Shown here piece after piece: positions 42,293 through 51,283 of a stretch of 54,806 nucleotides of DNA. The position numbers were made by a program, and so were the translations under genes. Source of the stretch: Desulfobacteraceae bacterium (lineage in GTDB: Bacteria; Desulfobacterota; Desulfobacteria; Desulfobacterales; JAABSP01). Every line of letters begins with the position of its first letter. The first letter of the stretch is position 1. Under the pieces are notes generated by a model. The model did not search any database. It saw nothing but the letters and a program-made list of their open reading frames with translations, and had not been told where the DNA came from. The stretch covers positions 1 to 54,806 of the forward strand of contig JAABSP010000035.1 of NCBI GenBank assembly GCA_011390345.1, written 5' to 3'.

Positions 42293-45200
42293 TCAGTCAA
42301 AGATCAGTTTCTTATATTTCAATTTCCGGCCCCCGAAATCGACCAGCAAAGCCTTGGGGTATCCTGTGGCCCGGAGACAATTGGCCTCTGGAGCGATCTT
42401 CCGGCCTGAAAGATCTTCCCGGAATTTCAGATCGACGATGATGCTGCCGAAGCAGAGAAAATCAGCCCTGTACTGGGTTTCCAGCTCAGATCCCCGGTAG
42501 AGAATCGGCACTTCCCGCTCTTTTCTGCAGGGGATGTCCCGGCTTTGAAATTCTTTTTCCAGCGCATCTCTGTAGGCCCCTTCCGGCAATCCCTCCCCCA
42601 GGGCCTCATGAACCGATTTGGCCGCTTGGATGATCGAGCGGATATCTTCTCTTTTCCGGCCATGATCTGCTGAACCCTTCCGGCCGATCAAGCCGATCAG
42701 GACCTTCTCTCCCTCGACGATCAGAAAGATTCCCAGCCCGATCCCCAGGGAGATCAGCCAGTGGATCGGGGAGAGGGGTGCAGCCTCGAAGAGGGTGTTC
42801 ATGAAGGGGACATAGATGAAGATGGCCTGAAACCCCAGCAGGGCTCCCGCGGAGATCCACGCGGCCGAGTTGGAAAAGAGGCGGCCCGGTTTCAGGTTGG
42901 TTCCATGAAGATACCTGCTGTTGAAGAGATAGAACAGCTCGCCCATGACCAGCGTGTTCAATGCCAGGGTTCGGGCAACAGGCAGAGACATCTCATCTTG
43001 TCTTCCGAACAGGAAAACCCCCAGCGTGGCCGCGCCGATCAGCAGAGAGACAAAGGTGATATGGAGAAGCATCGTCCTTCCCAGAATCGGGGTCCCGGGC
43101 TTCCGGGGAGGCCGTTCCATGATGTTCGGTTCCGAAGCTTCAAAGGCCAGTGCCATGGCCAGTGTCACGGCCGTGACCATGTTGACCCAGAGAATCTGTA
43201 CCGGCGTCAGGGGCATGGTCATGCCGAAGAGGATCGCGACCAGAATGGTAAGCGCCTCCGCGCCGTTGGTCGGCAGAATGAAGAGGATCGCCTTGCGCAT
43301 GTTGTCGTAGATGGTGCGCCCCTCTTCCACTGCCTGGCCTATGGAGTTGAAATTGTCGTCCGTCAGAACGATTTTCGCGGCCTCTTTGGCGGCTTCGGTT
43401 CCTTTGATCCCCATGGCCACGCCCACATCGGCCCGCTTGAGAGAGGGGGCATCATTCACCCCGTCTCCGGTCATCGCGACCACATCGCCATTGGCCTGAA
43501 AGGCTTTGACCAGACGCAGCTTGTGCTGGGGGCTGGTTCGGGCAAAGATCCGGGTCTTTTGAACCATCTCTTTGAGATCTTCATCTGATGCGGCTTCCAG
43601 ATCAGCGCCGGTCAGTCCATGTTCCATATTCTCCAGCCCCATCTCCCGGCCGATGGCCGCGGCAGTGCCCGCGTGATCTCCGGTGATCATGACCACCCGA
43701 ATCCCGGCCCTGTGGCAGGTCTTGATCGCCTCGATCGCTTCGGGCCGGGGCGGATCGATAATGCCGACCATGCCGGCAAATACCATCTCCTCATGCAGAT
43801 CCTCTTTTAGAATCGATTCCTTCTCCTCCGGCACATTCCGCACGGCCGCGGCCAGAACCCGGAGCCCCTGCCGGCTCAATCTCTCCCGCACCTCCTCCCA
43901 GAAGGAGCGGTCCAGAGGCTCCGGCTCATCTTCGGCCCCGAGCTGTGAATCGCACATCTCCAGCAGACGATCCGGCGCGCCCTTGAGCAGGATTCGCCGC
44001 CCCCCTTCCGGAGCCTGGTTCAATGTGGCCATGAACTTGTTTTCCGATTCAAAGGGGATCTCATCGATCCGTTCATACCCGGAACTGTCAAAGCCGGCCT
44101 TGCCGGCCAGCGCGACCAGTGCGCCTTCGGTAGGCTCGCCATCGAGTTTCCAGCGGCCCTCCTCCTCCCGGACAGTGGTGTCGTTGCAGAGGCTCATGAT
44201 CTCCACCAGGGTGTGCAGATCCTTCCGGCCCTTTTTATCCTTTTTATTTTGGAGAGAGACCTCCTGATCATCTGCGGTGATCTTCCCCTCGGGAGTATAC
44301 CCGGTTCCGGATACTTCATACCGGCCTGTACCGGTGACGATATGGCGCACGGCCATCTCGTTGCGGGTGAGGGTTCCGGTCTTGTCGGAGCAGATCACCG
44401 TGACCGAGCCGAGGGTCTCCACAGCCGTCAGTTTCCGGACAATCGCGTTGCGGCCGGCCATGCGCCGGACCCCGAGGGCCATTGTGATGGTGAGAATGGC
44501 CGGGAGCCCTTCGGGAATGGCGGCAACGGCAAATGCGATGGAGGAGAGAAAGACCTCATCCAGCCCCATATCTTTGATGAATCGGCCGATCAGCCCCAGC
44601 AGAAGCGCCATCCCCACGATGATGATCGACAGGAACTTGCCAAAGCGCTTCATCTGCCGGGTGAGGGGGGTCTCGAGGGTCTCCACCTCCTCGATCTCTT
44701 TGTTGATCTTCCCCAGTTCGGTCTCGGTCCCGGTGGCGGCAACCACCCCTTTTCCCCGTCCTGCGGCCACCATAGTTCCGGAATAGGCCATGGAGTACCG
44801 ATCTCCGATGACCGCATCAGCATGGACCGGCTCGACCTGTTTGGCTGCCGGCTCCGATTCTCCGGTCAGCGCGGATTCTTCAATCCGCAGATTTTTCGCC
44901 TCCAGAAGCCGCAGATCGGCCGGCACCCGATCCCCGGATTTCAGACGGACTATATCGCCGGGCACAAGCTGGTCAGCATCGATCTCGGTCCAGTCTCGGT
45001 CCCGCAGAACATGGGCATCCAGAGAGAGCATCTCCCGGATGCTCTCCATCGCCTTTTCCGCCTTCCCCTCCTGGATGAATCCGATGATGGTATTGATGAT
45101 CACCACCCCCAGAATCACGCCGGTGTCCACCCAGTACTGCCGAACCGCGGTAACCACCGAGGCTGCCAGAAGAATGTAGATCAGGGGATTGTTGAACTGT

Positions 45201-45361
45201 TTCAAAAAACGCACAATGGGGCCTTCCCCGGAAGATTGGGGCAGCCGGTTCGGCCCCACCTCTTCCAGACGGCCGGCCGCTCCATCGGAATCGAGGCCAT
45301 CTCTGCTGCTCTTCAGCTCCTCCAGAACGGCATCCGGAGCCTGCACATGAAAATCGGTCAT
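42293..45361 (-). CDS. P2-type cation ATPase fused to a C-terminal GxxExxY (PD-(D/E)xK-like) domain
   Basis: 1022 residues. Residues 1-905 are a complete P2 ATPase with TGES (167-170), the ion-site motif PEGLPA (283-288), the phosphorylated aspartate in CSDKTGTLT (D326), TGDGVNDAP and six further membrane helices. PEGLPA fits calcium-pump-like P2A enzymes. Residues 910-1022 are a second domain: HEALGEG, then GLPEGAY at 924-930 (exact GxxExxY), VPILYRG, YRADFL and IIVDLKF (DxK where most have ExK). GxxExxY proteins share the PD-(D/E)xK nuclease fold and are normally separate. The frame is open with no internal start needed. GGAGGAG supports the ATG. I know of no family precedent, so the join should be checked. 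Confidence 0.85.
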   Translation of the reverse strand: MTDFHVQAPDAVLEELKSSRDGLDSDGAAGRLEEVGPNRLPQSSGEGPIVRFLKQFNNPLIYILLAASVVTAVRQYWVDTGVILGVVIINTIIGFIQEGKAEKAMESIREMLSLDAHVLRDRDWTEIDADQLVPGDIVRLKSGDRVPADLRLLEAKNLRIEESALTGESEPAAKQVEPVHADAVIGDRYSMAYSGTMVAAGRGKGVVAATGTETELGKINKEIEEVETLETPLTRQMKRFGKFLSIIIVGMALLLGLIGRFIKDMGLDEVFLSSIAFAVAAIPEGLPAILTITMALGVRRMAGRNAIVRKLTAVETLGSVTVICSDKTGTLTRNEMAVRHIVTGTGRYEVSGTGYTPEGKITADDQEVSLQNKKDKKGRKDLHTLVEIMSLCNDTTVREEEGRWKLDGEPTEGALVALAGKAGFDSSGYERIDEIPFESENKFMATLNQAPEGGRRILLKGAPDRLLEMCDSQLGAEDEPEPLDRSFWEEVRERLSRQGLRVLAAAVRNVPEEKESILKEDLHEEMVFAGMVGIIDPPRPEAIEAIKTCHRAGIRVVMITGDHAGTAAAIGREMGLENMEHGLTGADLEAASDEDLKEMVQKTRIFARTSPQHKLRLVKAFQANGDVVAMTGDGVNDAPSLKRADVGVAMGIKGTEAAKEAAKIVLTDDNFNSIGQAVEEGRTIYDNMRKAILFILPTNGAEALTILVAILFGMTMPLTPVQILWVNMVTAVTLAMALAFEASEPNIMERPPRKPGTPILGRTMLLHITFVSLLIGAATLGVFLFGRQDEMSLPVARTLALNTLVMGELFYLFNSRYLHGTNLKPGRLFSNSAAWISAGALLGFQAIFIYVPFMNTLFEAAPLSPIHWLISLGIGLGIFLIVEGEKVLIGLIGRKGSADHGRKREDIRSIIQAAKSVHEALGEGLPEGAYRDALEKEFQSRDIPCRKEREVPILYRGSELETQYRADFLCFGSIIVDLKFREDLSGRKIAPEANCLRATGYPKALLVDFGGRKLKYKKLIFD

Positions 45362-45392
45362 TTCGATATCTCCTCCCCTTCTCCTTTCATTT

Positions 45393-47465
45393 CTATTTTT
45401 CTACCGGAATATTCAGGATCGTGGAAAGAAGGGTATCGGATGGGCCGACCTTGCTCGCATATGCAGTTGCACCGGCCTGTCGCATCTCTTGGGCGCGGTC
45501 GCTCTCTTCATACATGGAAAGGCCGATGATCCGGATATGGGGCATCTCCGAATGGATGATCCGGGTGGCTTCCAATCCATCCATTTTCGGCATGGAGTAG
45601 TCCATCAGGATCACATCCGGGTTCAACTGCCGGGCCATTTCAACGGCCTCCTCACCATTGACGGCCTCACCGATGACCTCCAGACCTTCATGCCCCTCCA
45701 GCAGCATGGAGAGTCCTTCACGGAACATTGAATGATCGTCGGCCAGCAGAATCCGAATGGTTTTTGCCTCCTCATTCTTTGCGCCGGCTGGAGCCGATGC
45801 AAAGATATCGGTCTCTTCGGACGGGTCTTTCGGCACGGTCTCTTCCGGGATTGGAATCCGGACCGGGGCAACCAGCGTGAAACGGGCTCCCTCACCCGGA
45901 GCGCTGTCGATCTCAAGACGACCCCCGATCAGCTCCAGCCGCTCGCGGATACTGAACAGCCCGAACCCGCCTTTGAGCTGTGAAGGGGCATTCTCAACGA
46001 TCTTCAGATCAAACCCTTTTCCCCCATCTTTCACTGTAAGGGCAATGCAGTCGTCATCCAGCCGTTTCAAATCGACATCGGCCTTTGAAACATCTGAATG
46101 CTTTGCCGCATTGATCAGCAGTTCCTGCACCGATTGAAAGAGAAGAAACCGGATATCCTCCGGCTCACCGAGATTTTCTGTATCGGATCTGAATTCAACC
46201 GTCAGCCCATACTGTTCCTTCACCCTGCGGGAGAGCCATTCCAGCCCGGGGATCAGGCCGGACTCATTGAGTACCGGCGGCGAGAGATCCGATGTAAGTG
46301 ATCTTGAGATCGAGATCATCTCGTCGATCATCTTCTTGATCTGTTCGATCTCGGATTTTAATTCCAATCCGGCACGACTGCAGAGCTTTTCCATTCGGAA
46401 ACGAGTCGCTGTCATGATCTGCTGCAGGTTGTCATGGATAACCGTGGCCATCCGCCGGCGCTCCCGCTGTTCGGCCAGGATCAGTTCCGAGGAGAGGTGG
46501 GCAAGCTGATGGGCCCGGCGCTGAAGTTCTTCGGTTCTCAGGGCGACACGAGCTTTCAGGTCACTCCGATATCGCTGAAGCTTGATTTCACCCTCTTTCC
46601 GATCTGTAATATCGGGGCTGGTCCCCACAATCCCGAGAAAGTCTCCTTCCGGAGAGAATCTGGGCTGACCATAGGATTCGATCCAGCGCCACTGGCCATC
46701 GGCCCGCCGGACCCGGCATACTGCGTGAAATGACTTTTTCTCCCGGACACAGGAGTCAAACTTGCCGGTATATGCGGCAGCGTCATCCGGATGAACCAGG
46801 GGCCGCCATCTCTGGTTCAAGACCTGATCTACGGTGACGCCGAAAAAATGGCAGTAGGTCAGATTGACAAATTTCTGATTTCCGGCAGCGTCAACCACCC
46901 ATATCATGTGCGGCAGACCATCGGCCATCAGCCGGAACTTCTGTTCGCTTTGGAAGCGTTTTTCTTCTGCCTCTATTCTTTCGGTGATATCGATGAAAGA
47001 GACTATCACCCGCTCCAAGCTCTTTTCAAAGCCGGCTGCTATGGCCAGATGGAACGACACCACCCGTCTCTCCTCGATGACAGGGGGATGGATCGCAATC
47101 TCGGCCGAAAACCGGGTTTTCCCCTCGAACAGCGCAACCATCTCATCCTGTAAGACCGCATAGGAATCCTCGATAAGGTACTTCTCCAGGCTCCCCAGCA
47201 GATCCTCTTTCTTCTTTACATTGAAATACTCCAGGCTGGCAGGGTTGATATCGATGATGCACACCAGAGAGGCCAGGTTCCGGGTCTCCTCCGGATGCTC
47301 CTCCAGATATGCCCGAAGATCTTCTACACCCGAATCCCGAAGCGTCTGGAATCTGCCGGCCACAAGGGAAAGATCCTCTTCCCAGACCGGGATGGGAAGA
47401 ACATCGATTCTACTTTTCAATTTTTTTACCCTTATTCCACCCTTGTTTTTTACTTTTTCTTTCAT
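45393..47465 (-). CDS. PAS sensor kinase of the NarX/HisKA_3 type fused to a receiver
   Basis: 690 residues. A PAS-like domain (about 20-160: [56 protein letters not shown]) resembles the one in the kinase at 39200. A canonical PAS (about 170-295) follows. The HisKA_3 helix has [20 protein letters not shown], with the phospho-histidine in the VIHDN motif. The HATPase domain has [27 protein letters not shown] and [17 protein letters not shown]. The receiver (about 565-685) is NarL-like, with [14 protein letters not shown], but no DNA-binding domain follows, so it ends as a kinase-receiver hybrid. Spacing of 31 bp to the P-type ATPase gene suggests co-transcription. Confidence 0.88.
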   Translation of the reverse strand: MKEKVKNKGGIRVKKLKSRIDVLPIPVWEEDLSLVAGRFQTLRDSGVEDLRAYLEEHPEETRNLASLVCIIDINPASLEYFNVKKKEDLLGSLEKYLIEDSYAVLQDEMVALFEGKTRFSAEIAIHPPVIEERRVVSFHLAIAAGFEKSLERVIVSFIDITERIEAEEKRFQSEQKFRLMADGLPHMIWVVDAAGNQKFVNLTYCHFFGVTVDQVLNQRWRPLVHPDDAAAYTGKFDSCVREKKSFHAVCRVRRADGQWRWIESYGQPRFSPEGDFLGIVGTSPDITDRKEGEIKLQRYRSDLKARVALRTEELQRRAHQLAHLSSELILAEQRERRRMATVIHDNLQQIMTATRFRMEKLCSRAGLELKSEIEQIKKMIDEMISISRSLTSDLSPPVLNESGLIPGLEWLSRRVKEQYGLTVEFRSDTENLGEPEDIRFLLFQSVQELLINAAKHSDVSKADVDLKRLDDDCIALTVKDGGKGFDLKIVENAPSQLKGGFGLFSIRERLELIGGRLEIDSAPGEGARFTLVAPVRIPIPEETVPKDPSEETDIFASAPAGAKNEEAKTIRILLADDHSMFREGLSMLLEGHEGLEVIGEAVNGEEAVEMARQLNPDVILMDYSMPKMDGLEATRIIHSEMPHIRIIGLSMYEESDRAQEMRQAGATAYASKVGPSDTLLSTILNIPVEK

Positions 47466-47730
47466 TTTAGAATATTATAATATGATCGAATCCTGCATGA
47501 TCTGCTTATGATATCAAAAAAAAGCAGAAATCCAAAATATATTCTTGTGGGCCGATGGGAGTTTATAATGCCAACCTTTGTAAAAAACTGGAAACCGTAG
47601 CAGATAGGGACGGCAATGGCAATGCAGATATCATTTGTCGTCAAATTCAATACCGTGCTATAACCTATATGGAAACTGCAGGAAAAGTGCATGGATAAAA
47701 TACTCGACCTTAAAAATAAGGAGGGGTTCT

Positions 47731-47931
47731 ATGGAACCTGAAGACCGTAAAAGACTGGAAGAGATGCAGCGACTTCTCGGAGAAGTCAAATCCATGCTTG
47801 TGGCTCTCTCCGATAATGTTAGGATGAAGCTTTTCTGGGAATTTGAAGCCAATCCGCCATCCGGCACATTGGGTCACGAGTTGGAGGCAATACAAAGACA
47901 TATCCGGGAGATGTTGGAGGCGAATCGTTAA
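47731..47931 (+). CDS. Small helical protein, unknown function
   Basis: A 66-residue acidic protein, MEPEDRKRLEEMQRLLGEVK onward, mostly amphipathic helix, with a GHELEAIQRHIREMLEA C-terminus. GGAGGGG lies about 5 nt before the ATG, which makes it a better candidate than the longer frame starting at 47635. I do not recognise it. It is followed within 20 bp by the remnant of a solute-binding-protein gene on the other strand. Confidence 0.6.
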   Translation: MEPEDRKRLEEMQRLLGEVKSMLVALSDNVRMKLFWEFEANPPSGTLGHELEAIQRHIREMLEANR

Positions 47932-47950
47932 GACAGGGGGACTCGACCCC

Positions 47951-48121
47951 GAGCCTTCCTGATTTCCGCATCTTTTCGATCCCCTGGGAAAGCCATGCTG
48001 GATACTTCTTTGTGTCCGGATGCCGGGGAGAAAATGCGATACAGGCTTTTCCGGGGGCTACCACCTGGCCTGCGGATTTGAACCGATCTTTGACCCCCAT
48101 AACTGCAGGGTACAGAAACAA
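47951..48121 (-). pseudogene. 3' fragment of a SBP_bac_3 solute-binding-protein gene
   Basis: The 57 codons translate to FLYPAVMGVKDRFKSAGQVV, then FSPRHPDTKKYPAWLSQGIE and KMRKSGRL. They match the last third of the intact protein at 52295-53080 (GVKDQLKSAGQVVAPKKAYI, KKYAAWLSQGIEEMRKSGRL), also at the DNA level. Everything 5' of this is missing, and the end runs into unrelated codons. It is a decayed paralogue or a duplication scar. Confidence 0.85.
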
Positions 48122-48154
48122 AAAAGCGGGACCCCCCGTCAGGGGAAATCCCGC
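48119..48154 (-). terminator. Intrinsic terminator downstream of the PEP-CTERM fragment
   Basis: On the minus strand GCGGGA (48154-48149) pairs with TCCCGC (48131-48126), with a further internal C/G stem, followed by six T. It sits 45 bp past the PEP-CTERM stop codon. Confidence 0.8.
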
Positions 48155-48199
48155 ATTTGTTTATCTTATCCGTCTATCCGGCCATCTGACCGGAGATGG

Positions 48200-48587
48200 T
48201 TACGAGTTCATTCGTTTTCTGCGATACAGCGCCAGTCCGGCCAGTCCGGTACCCAGAAGGATAATGGTTGCAGGCTCCGGAACTGGTGCAGTGGTACCGG
48301 AATAGGAGAACTCTGCGTTCTGTCCGGTCTCGATGATGCTGGAAATGTCTTCCCTGGCGAACTGGGAAGTCATCTGCCATGCCCCTTCGGTCGCATTGAT
48401 AAAAGAATCAATGATCGGGGAGCTTCCGGCGATGTATTCATCGGACGCTTCAATATCCCACAGGTTCATGGTGAAATTGGGGTTGATCATTCCGGTCTGA
48501 TCGAAGATATTGAGCCGGTCCAGCTCAAGATCGGCAGTGAAGAGCAGGGTTCCGTCATCATCATGAATGGGCTTGGTTCTAACTTCG
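48200..48587 (-). pseudogene. PEP-CTERM protein, C-terminal fragment
   Basis: The last 29 residues are a complete PEP-CTERM sorting signal: PVPEPATIILLGTGLAGLAL, then a basic end YRRKRMNS. Upstream the frame reads as a beta-rich secreted protein (ADLELDRLNIFDQTGMINPN, MNLWDIEASDEYIAGSSPII). No signal peptide or convincing start codon exists before the frame enters an inverted repeat at 48571 and then the antisense of a receiver fragment. The 5' part is lost. Intact PEP-CTERM proteins are exported and processed by exosortase for biofilm or surface display. Confidence 0.8.
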
Positions 48588-48704
48588 CCCAGTTGCCCAT
48601 AATCATTTGTGATCGAAATGGTTAATTGGCTGTAATGTAAGCCATATTCAAGGAGAAGCTTTTTCAATCCCCCTGGCGAAGTGGACCAAGTTAGAACCAA
48701 GCCC
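48571..48704. repeat. 134-bp segment bounded by perfect 17-bp inverted repeats
   Basis: GGGCTTGGTTCTAACTT at 48571-48587 and its exact reverse complement at 48688-48704. Homology extends slightly further inward (TTCGCC), with a 9-nt offset on the right arm. It disrupts the 5' side of the PEP-CTERM fragment, and just right of it a receiver fragment begins on the other strand. It could be a small non-autonomous element or a recombination scar. Confidence 0.75.
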
Positions 48705-48745
48705 GACCGGGAGGACGCCGTAATTGCAGAACCCGAACAATCTGA

Positions 48746-49125
48746 TCTATCTGGGGCATCTGCCCCAAAGAAACCATTCTTCTGGCCGAAGATGAGGATA
48801 ATGTTCGGGAATTGGCGCACCTGATTCTGACAAGTGCCGGATACCAGGTGATTCAGGCTGCAGACGGGGAGGCTGCCATTGAGATCATCGAAAAAAGGGG
48901 CGATGAGATCGACCTGGCCCTGCTGGATGTGGTTCTGCCCAAGGCCGGGGGGCATCTGATATACGAGCGAATCGAGGCGCTCCATCCGGATCTTCCGGTG
49001 GTATTCATGACCGGATACAGCCGGGGGCTGCTGTCGAAGATCTTCTCCAATCACACCTATGAGATCCTGCAGAAGCCCTTTAATCGGGCACGGTTGCTGA
49101 ACAAAGTGAAAGAGGCGGCGGTGCG
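48746..49125 (+). pseudogene. Orphan receiver-domain fragment (from a hybrid kinase)
   Basis: In-frame from just after a TGA, the plus strand reads KETILLAEDEDNVRELAHLI, the phospho-aspartate in LALLDVVLPKAGGHLIYERI, VVFMTGYSRG and the lysine in ILQKPFNRARLLNKVKEAAV. That is a nearly whole receiver domain, without a start codon or upstream kinase. The frame runs on into the antisense of the solute-binding gene at 49130. It is most likely the 3' end of a deleted hybrid kinase. Confidence 0.75.
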
Positions 49126-49129
49126 ATTA

Positions 49130-49894
49130 TCATTCTTTTACATAAGTGTCGATAATCTCTTTATAACGACCGGATTCCCGAAGTTTTTTAAGCCCGCTGT
49201 TGAAAGCATCTCGCTTTTTTTCATCTTTAAATGCCATCCGATAGTTGCTTGATTCAAATATGTTATGAAAAGTAACCGGTTCTTCGAATAATTTTCTTTC
49301 CATCATCTTCTTCGGAAACGCTTTCAACTGATTGAGATAATATTTAAAAATACGACTGTCCAATACAATTACATCGGTTCGCTTCGCGAATAACTTGCCG
49401 ATCTGACTTCTCTGATCTGCGATCTCCGTATATTTCAGATTGTTTGCAGCCATCGATGCAAAGTCCTCCCCTAATGCGAATCGTGCTTGCTGAAAGCCTT
49501 CAACTCTTTTATCTTTCAAATCTGCGACCGAATCAATCTTAAAATTTTGGGATTGAAGTGTGACCGCAACATTATGATAAGAGATATATTCCTCAGATAT
49601 AAATGCATTTTGGACTTCAGGATAGTTCTTTTTGATCGTCATGACGCCATCAACCGTTCCATTTTTAAAAGAAAGCTTTGTTCGCATTAGTGGTTGATAA
49701 ACAAATTCAACTTTATCATAACCTTCCATGACAAAAATCTCTCTGACAATATCCGCCTCAAATCCAGCATCTTTGGATTCAATGATATAGGGTTCAACAG
49801 TAAGTCCTGCCGCCAATGATACGGTATCACCTGTCTCAGCAAATACCTGATATGGAAAAAAAACAACCAAAAACAGCATTAAAACTTTTTTCAT
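49130..49894 (-). CDS. Periplasmic solute-binding protein (SBP_bac_3 family), orphan
   Basis: A 254-residue secreted protein. The signal peptide is MKKVLMLFLVVFFPYQVFA. The binding domain has VEPYIIESKDAGFEADIVRE, PLMRTKLSFKNGTVDGVMTI and VADLKDKRVEGFQQARFALG. It ends with LRESGRYKEIIDTYVKE, the typical last helix. No permease or ATPase gene is nearby, so it may be a leftover, a chemosensory partner or a moonlighting protein. GGGAGACAG supports the ATG at 49894. A TTGACA promoter lies about 100 bp upstream. Ligand unknown. Confidence 0.88.
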   Translation of the reverse strand: MKKVLMLFLVVFFPYQVFAETGDTVSLAAGLTVEPYIIESKDAGFEADIVREIFVMEGYDKVEFVYQPLMRTKLSFKNGTVDGVMTIKKNYPEVQNAFISEEYISYHNVAVTLQSQNFKIDSVADLKDKRVEGFQQARFALGEDFASMAANNLKYTEIADQRSQIGKLFAKRTDVIVLDSRIFKYYLNQLKAFPKKMMERKLFEEPVTFHNIFESSNYRMAFKDEKKRDAFNSGLKKLRESGRYKEIIDTYVKE

Positions 49895-49929
49895 CTGTCT
49901 CCCTCTCAATTTTTCCTCTTATAAAATGA

Positions 49930-50187
49930 TTGTCAAAGCTTCGATTTAAAGGAATTATAGCCGAAGAGGGCAGCCTCCCCGGATTAGGTAGATATGTCCC
50001 AACTTGGCGCAAATGTCAAGTAATAATTTCTCATAAGGATCGCTACACCTTGGAGCAGGCCGTTGAGGAGTATCCGGATCTCGGGCCCATTGTCTATGCA
50101 AAGCAGGAGGAGGAGAGCTTAAAGGCGGAGCTGGAGGCCGGGGAGGAAGGGGCCGAGGAGAGACGGTTGAAAGAACGGTTGAGATGA
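49930..50187 (+). other. Short open frame of doubtful coding status
   Basis: An 85-codon frame with only a TTG start. The second half reads plausibly (HKDRYTLEQAVEEYPDLGPI, then a charged helix ending EERRLKERLR), while the first half overlaps the promoter of the divergent solute-binding gene. It may be the 3' remnant of a longer gene. I do not recognise the family. Confidence 0.3.
49991..50019 (-). promoter_or_regulatory. Sigma-70-like promoter for the solute-binding-protein gene ending at 49130
   Basis: TTGACA (50019-50014), a 17-bp spacer and CATATC (49996-49991) on the minus strand. The context ACTTGACATTT is shared with the promoter of the paralogue at 53298-53270. Confidence 0.6.
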
Positions 50188-50320
50188 TTTTTCGGGCCCG
50201 TCCGATTCACCTGAAGAAACCGGTCGAGCTGTTGCTGAATGGGAATCCTGTCATTTTCACATATCATTCATCAGGAGCGGGGGCAAGCAGATCGATGACT
50301 TCACGATTTGAAAAGAGAAG

Positions 50321-50640
50321 CGACTCGGTTTTGGTAAAGGTTTCTCAGCCCTTGTATGACAAAACCAGACAAAGATTATGGTTTTATTATAAACAGAGAC
50401 ATCTCCGACACCAGGAGATTCTGTATGAAAACGATAACCATCCTGAATTACTTGGAAATAAAAAAAATGATCTGTTGGCACAAATATGGCATACTATAAA
50501 GATAACGACTCGGTTTTGGTCATTTCCATACCTTCTAAATGGCTACAAAAAAACTTATCGGCCTTATCAACGTCTTAGTAGTACCCCCCCCTCATCTTTA
50601 GTATCAAACCGCTGAAATCTTTTAAACCAAAACCGAGTCG
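50321..50640. repeat. Three copies of a 15-bp motif (two direct, one inverted) in non-coding DNA
   Basis: CGACTCGGTTTTGGT occurs at 50321-50335 and 50506-50520, and its exact reverse complement at 50626-50640. The last two bound a 135-bp segment. The surrounding 50188-50733 is AT-rich and holds no convincing gene; an apparent 143-codon frame across it has no coding character. Confidence 0.75.
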
Positions 50641-50733
50641 CACCTCTTTAAAAAAGTTTAAAATCCTGAAGATATCGATCCGCTTCTTTATCTATTTTTC
50701 GAGAAATGTCCCCCGCTCCACCGAAGCATACCA

Positions 50734-51045
50734 TCAGGGAATCCCGATGCAGTCCAGCCCATCCAGCCCCATATGGATCAAAAGCCCCAGACCGATCAGC
50801 CGGGTTGGCCGGGCCGCGGTCATCCCAATATAAATAAGGATGGCAAAAACCGTATGCAGCGGATGAAAGCCGATGCTGCACCGGTTCGGATCGAAGATCG
50901 GATCGGCCAGCAGATGATCCAGATCCACGATCATGGTGCAGATCATGATCAGCCATGCCCGGGGCCATCGATCCCGAAAACCCCACCACGCGGCCAGCCC
51001 CGGAACCGTAAAGTGAAGCATCAGGTGCAGCATCGAAGAGATCAT
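50734..51045 (-). CDS. DUF6122-like small membrane protein
   Basis: A 103-residue protein with three or four hydrophobic helices. It starts MISSMLHLMLHFTVPGLAAW, then AWLIMICTMIVDLDHLLADP and IFDPNRCSIGFHPLHTVFAI, with the ending MGLDGLDCIGIP. The conserved D-x-D-H and H-P-L-H motifs suggest a membrane metal site, as in other small hydrolase-like membrane proteins. GGAGG precedes the chosen ATG at 51045. Function unknown. It is divergent from the crotonase gene across about 240 bp. Confidence 0.75.
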   Translation of the reverse strand: MISSMLHLMLHFTVPGLAAWWGFRDRWPRAWLIMICTMIVDLDHLLADPIFDPNRCSIGFHPLHTVFAILIYIGMTAARPTRLIGLGLLIHMGLDGLDCIGIP

Positions 51046-51283
51046 CTGGGGCCTCCCGGCAGTAGGTTTGCGTTCATCGTTAAAGCCATATCCCAATTCC
51101 CGGGGCATTTCAAGAAGATTCCTCGCGGCTTTTAAATCTTTTCTCTCCGATTCTGAAAATTGCTCTTTTTGAAAACCACTCTCTTGAAAACCGGCATCCT
51201 CTGTGCCATAAAGAAGAGTGTAGCAGCGTCAAAGAGGAAGAGACGCCGGAGGAGACCGCCAACCCGCAGGGGAGAAAAAATCC

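Noticed and set aside
47466-47730. Possible riboswitch (GEMM-like) in front of the small helical gene
   Set aside because: Sequence GGAAACCGTAGCAGATAGG looked suggestive but the paired elements of a c-di-GMP aptamer could not be found.
48588-49054. N-terminal half of a long minus-strand frame joined to the PEP-CTERM end
   Set aside because: It is the antisense of the receiver fragment and has no secretion signal, so only the C-terminal part is accepted.
50184-50615. 143-codon plus-strand frame over the 15-bp repeats
   Set aside because: No coding character, repeated motifs inside it and no ribosome site.
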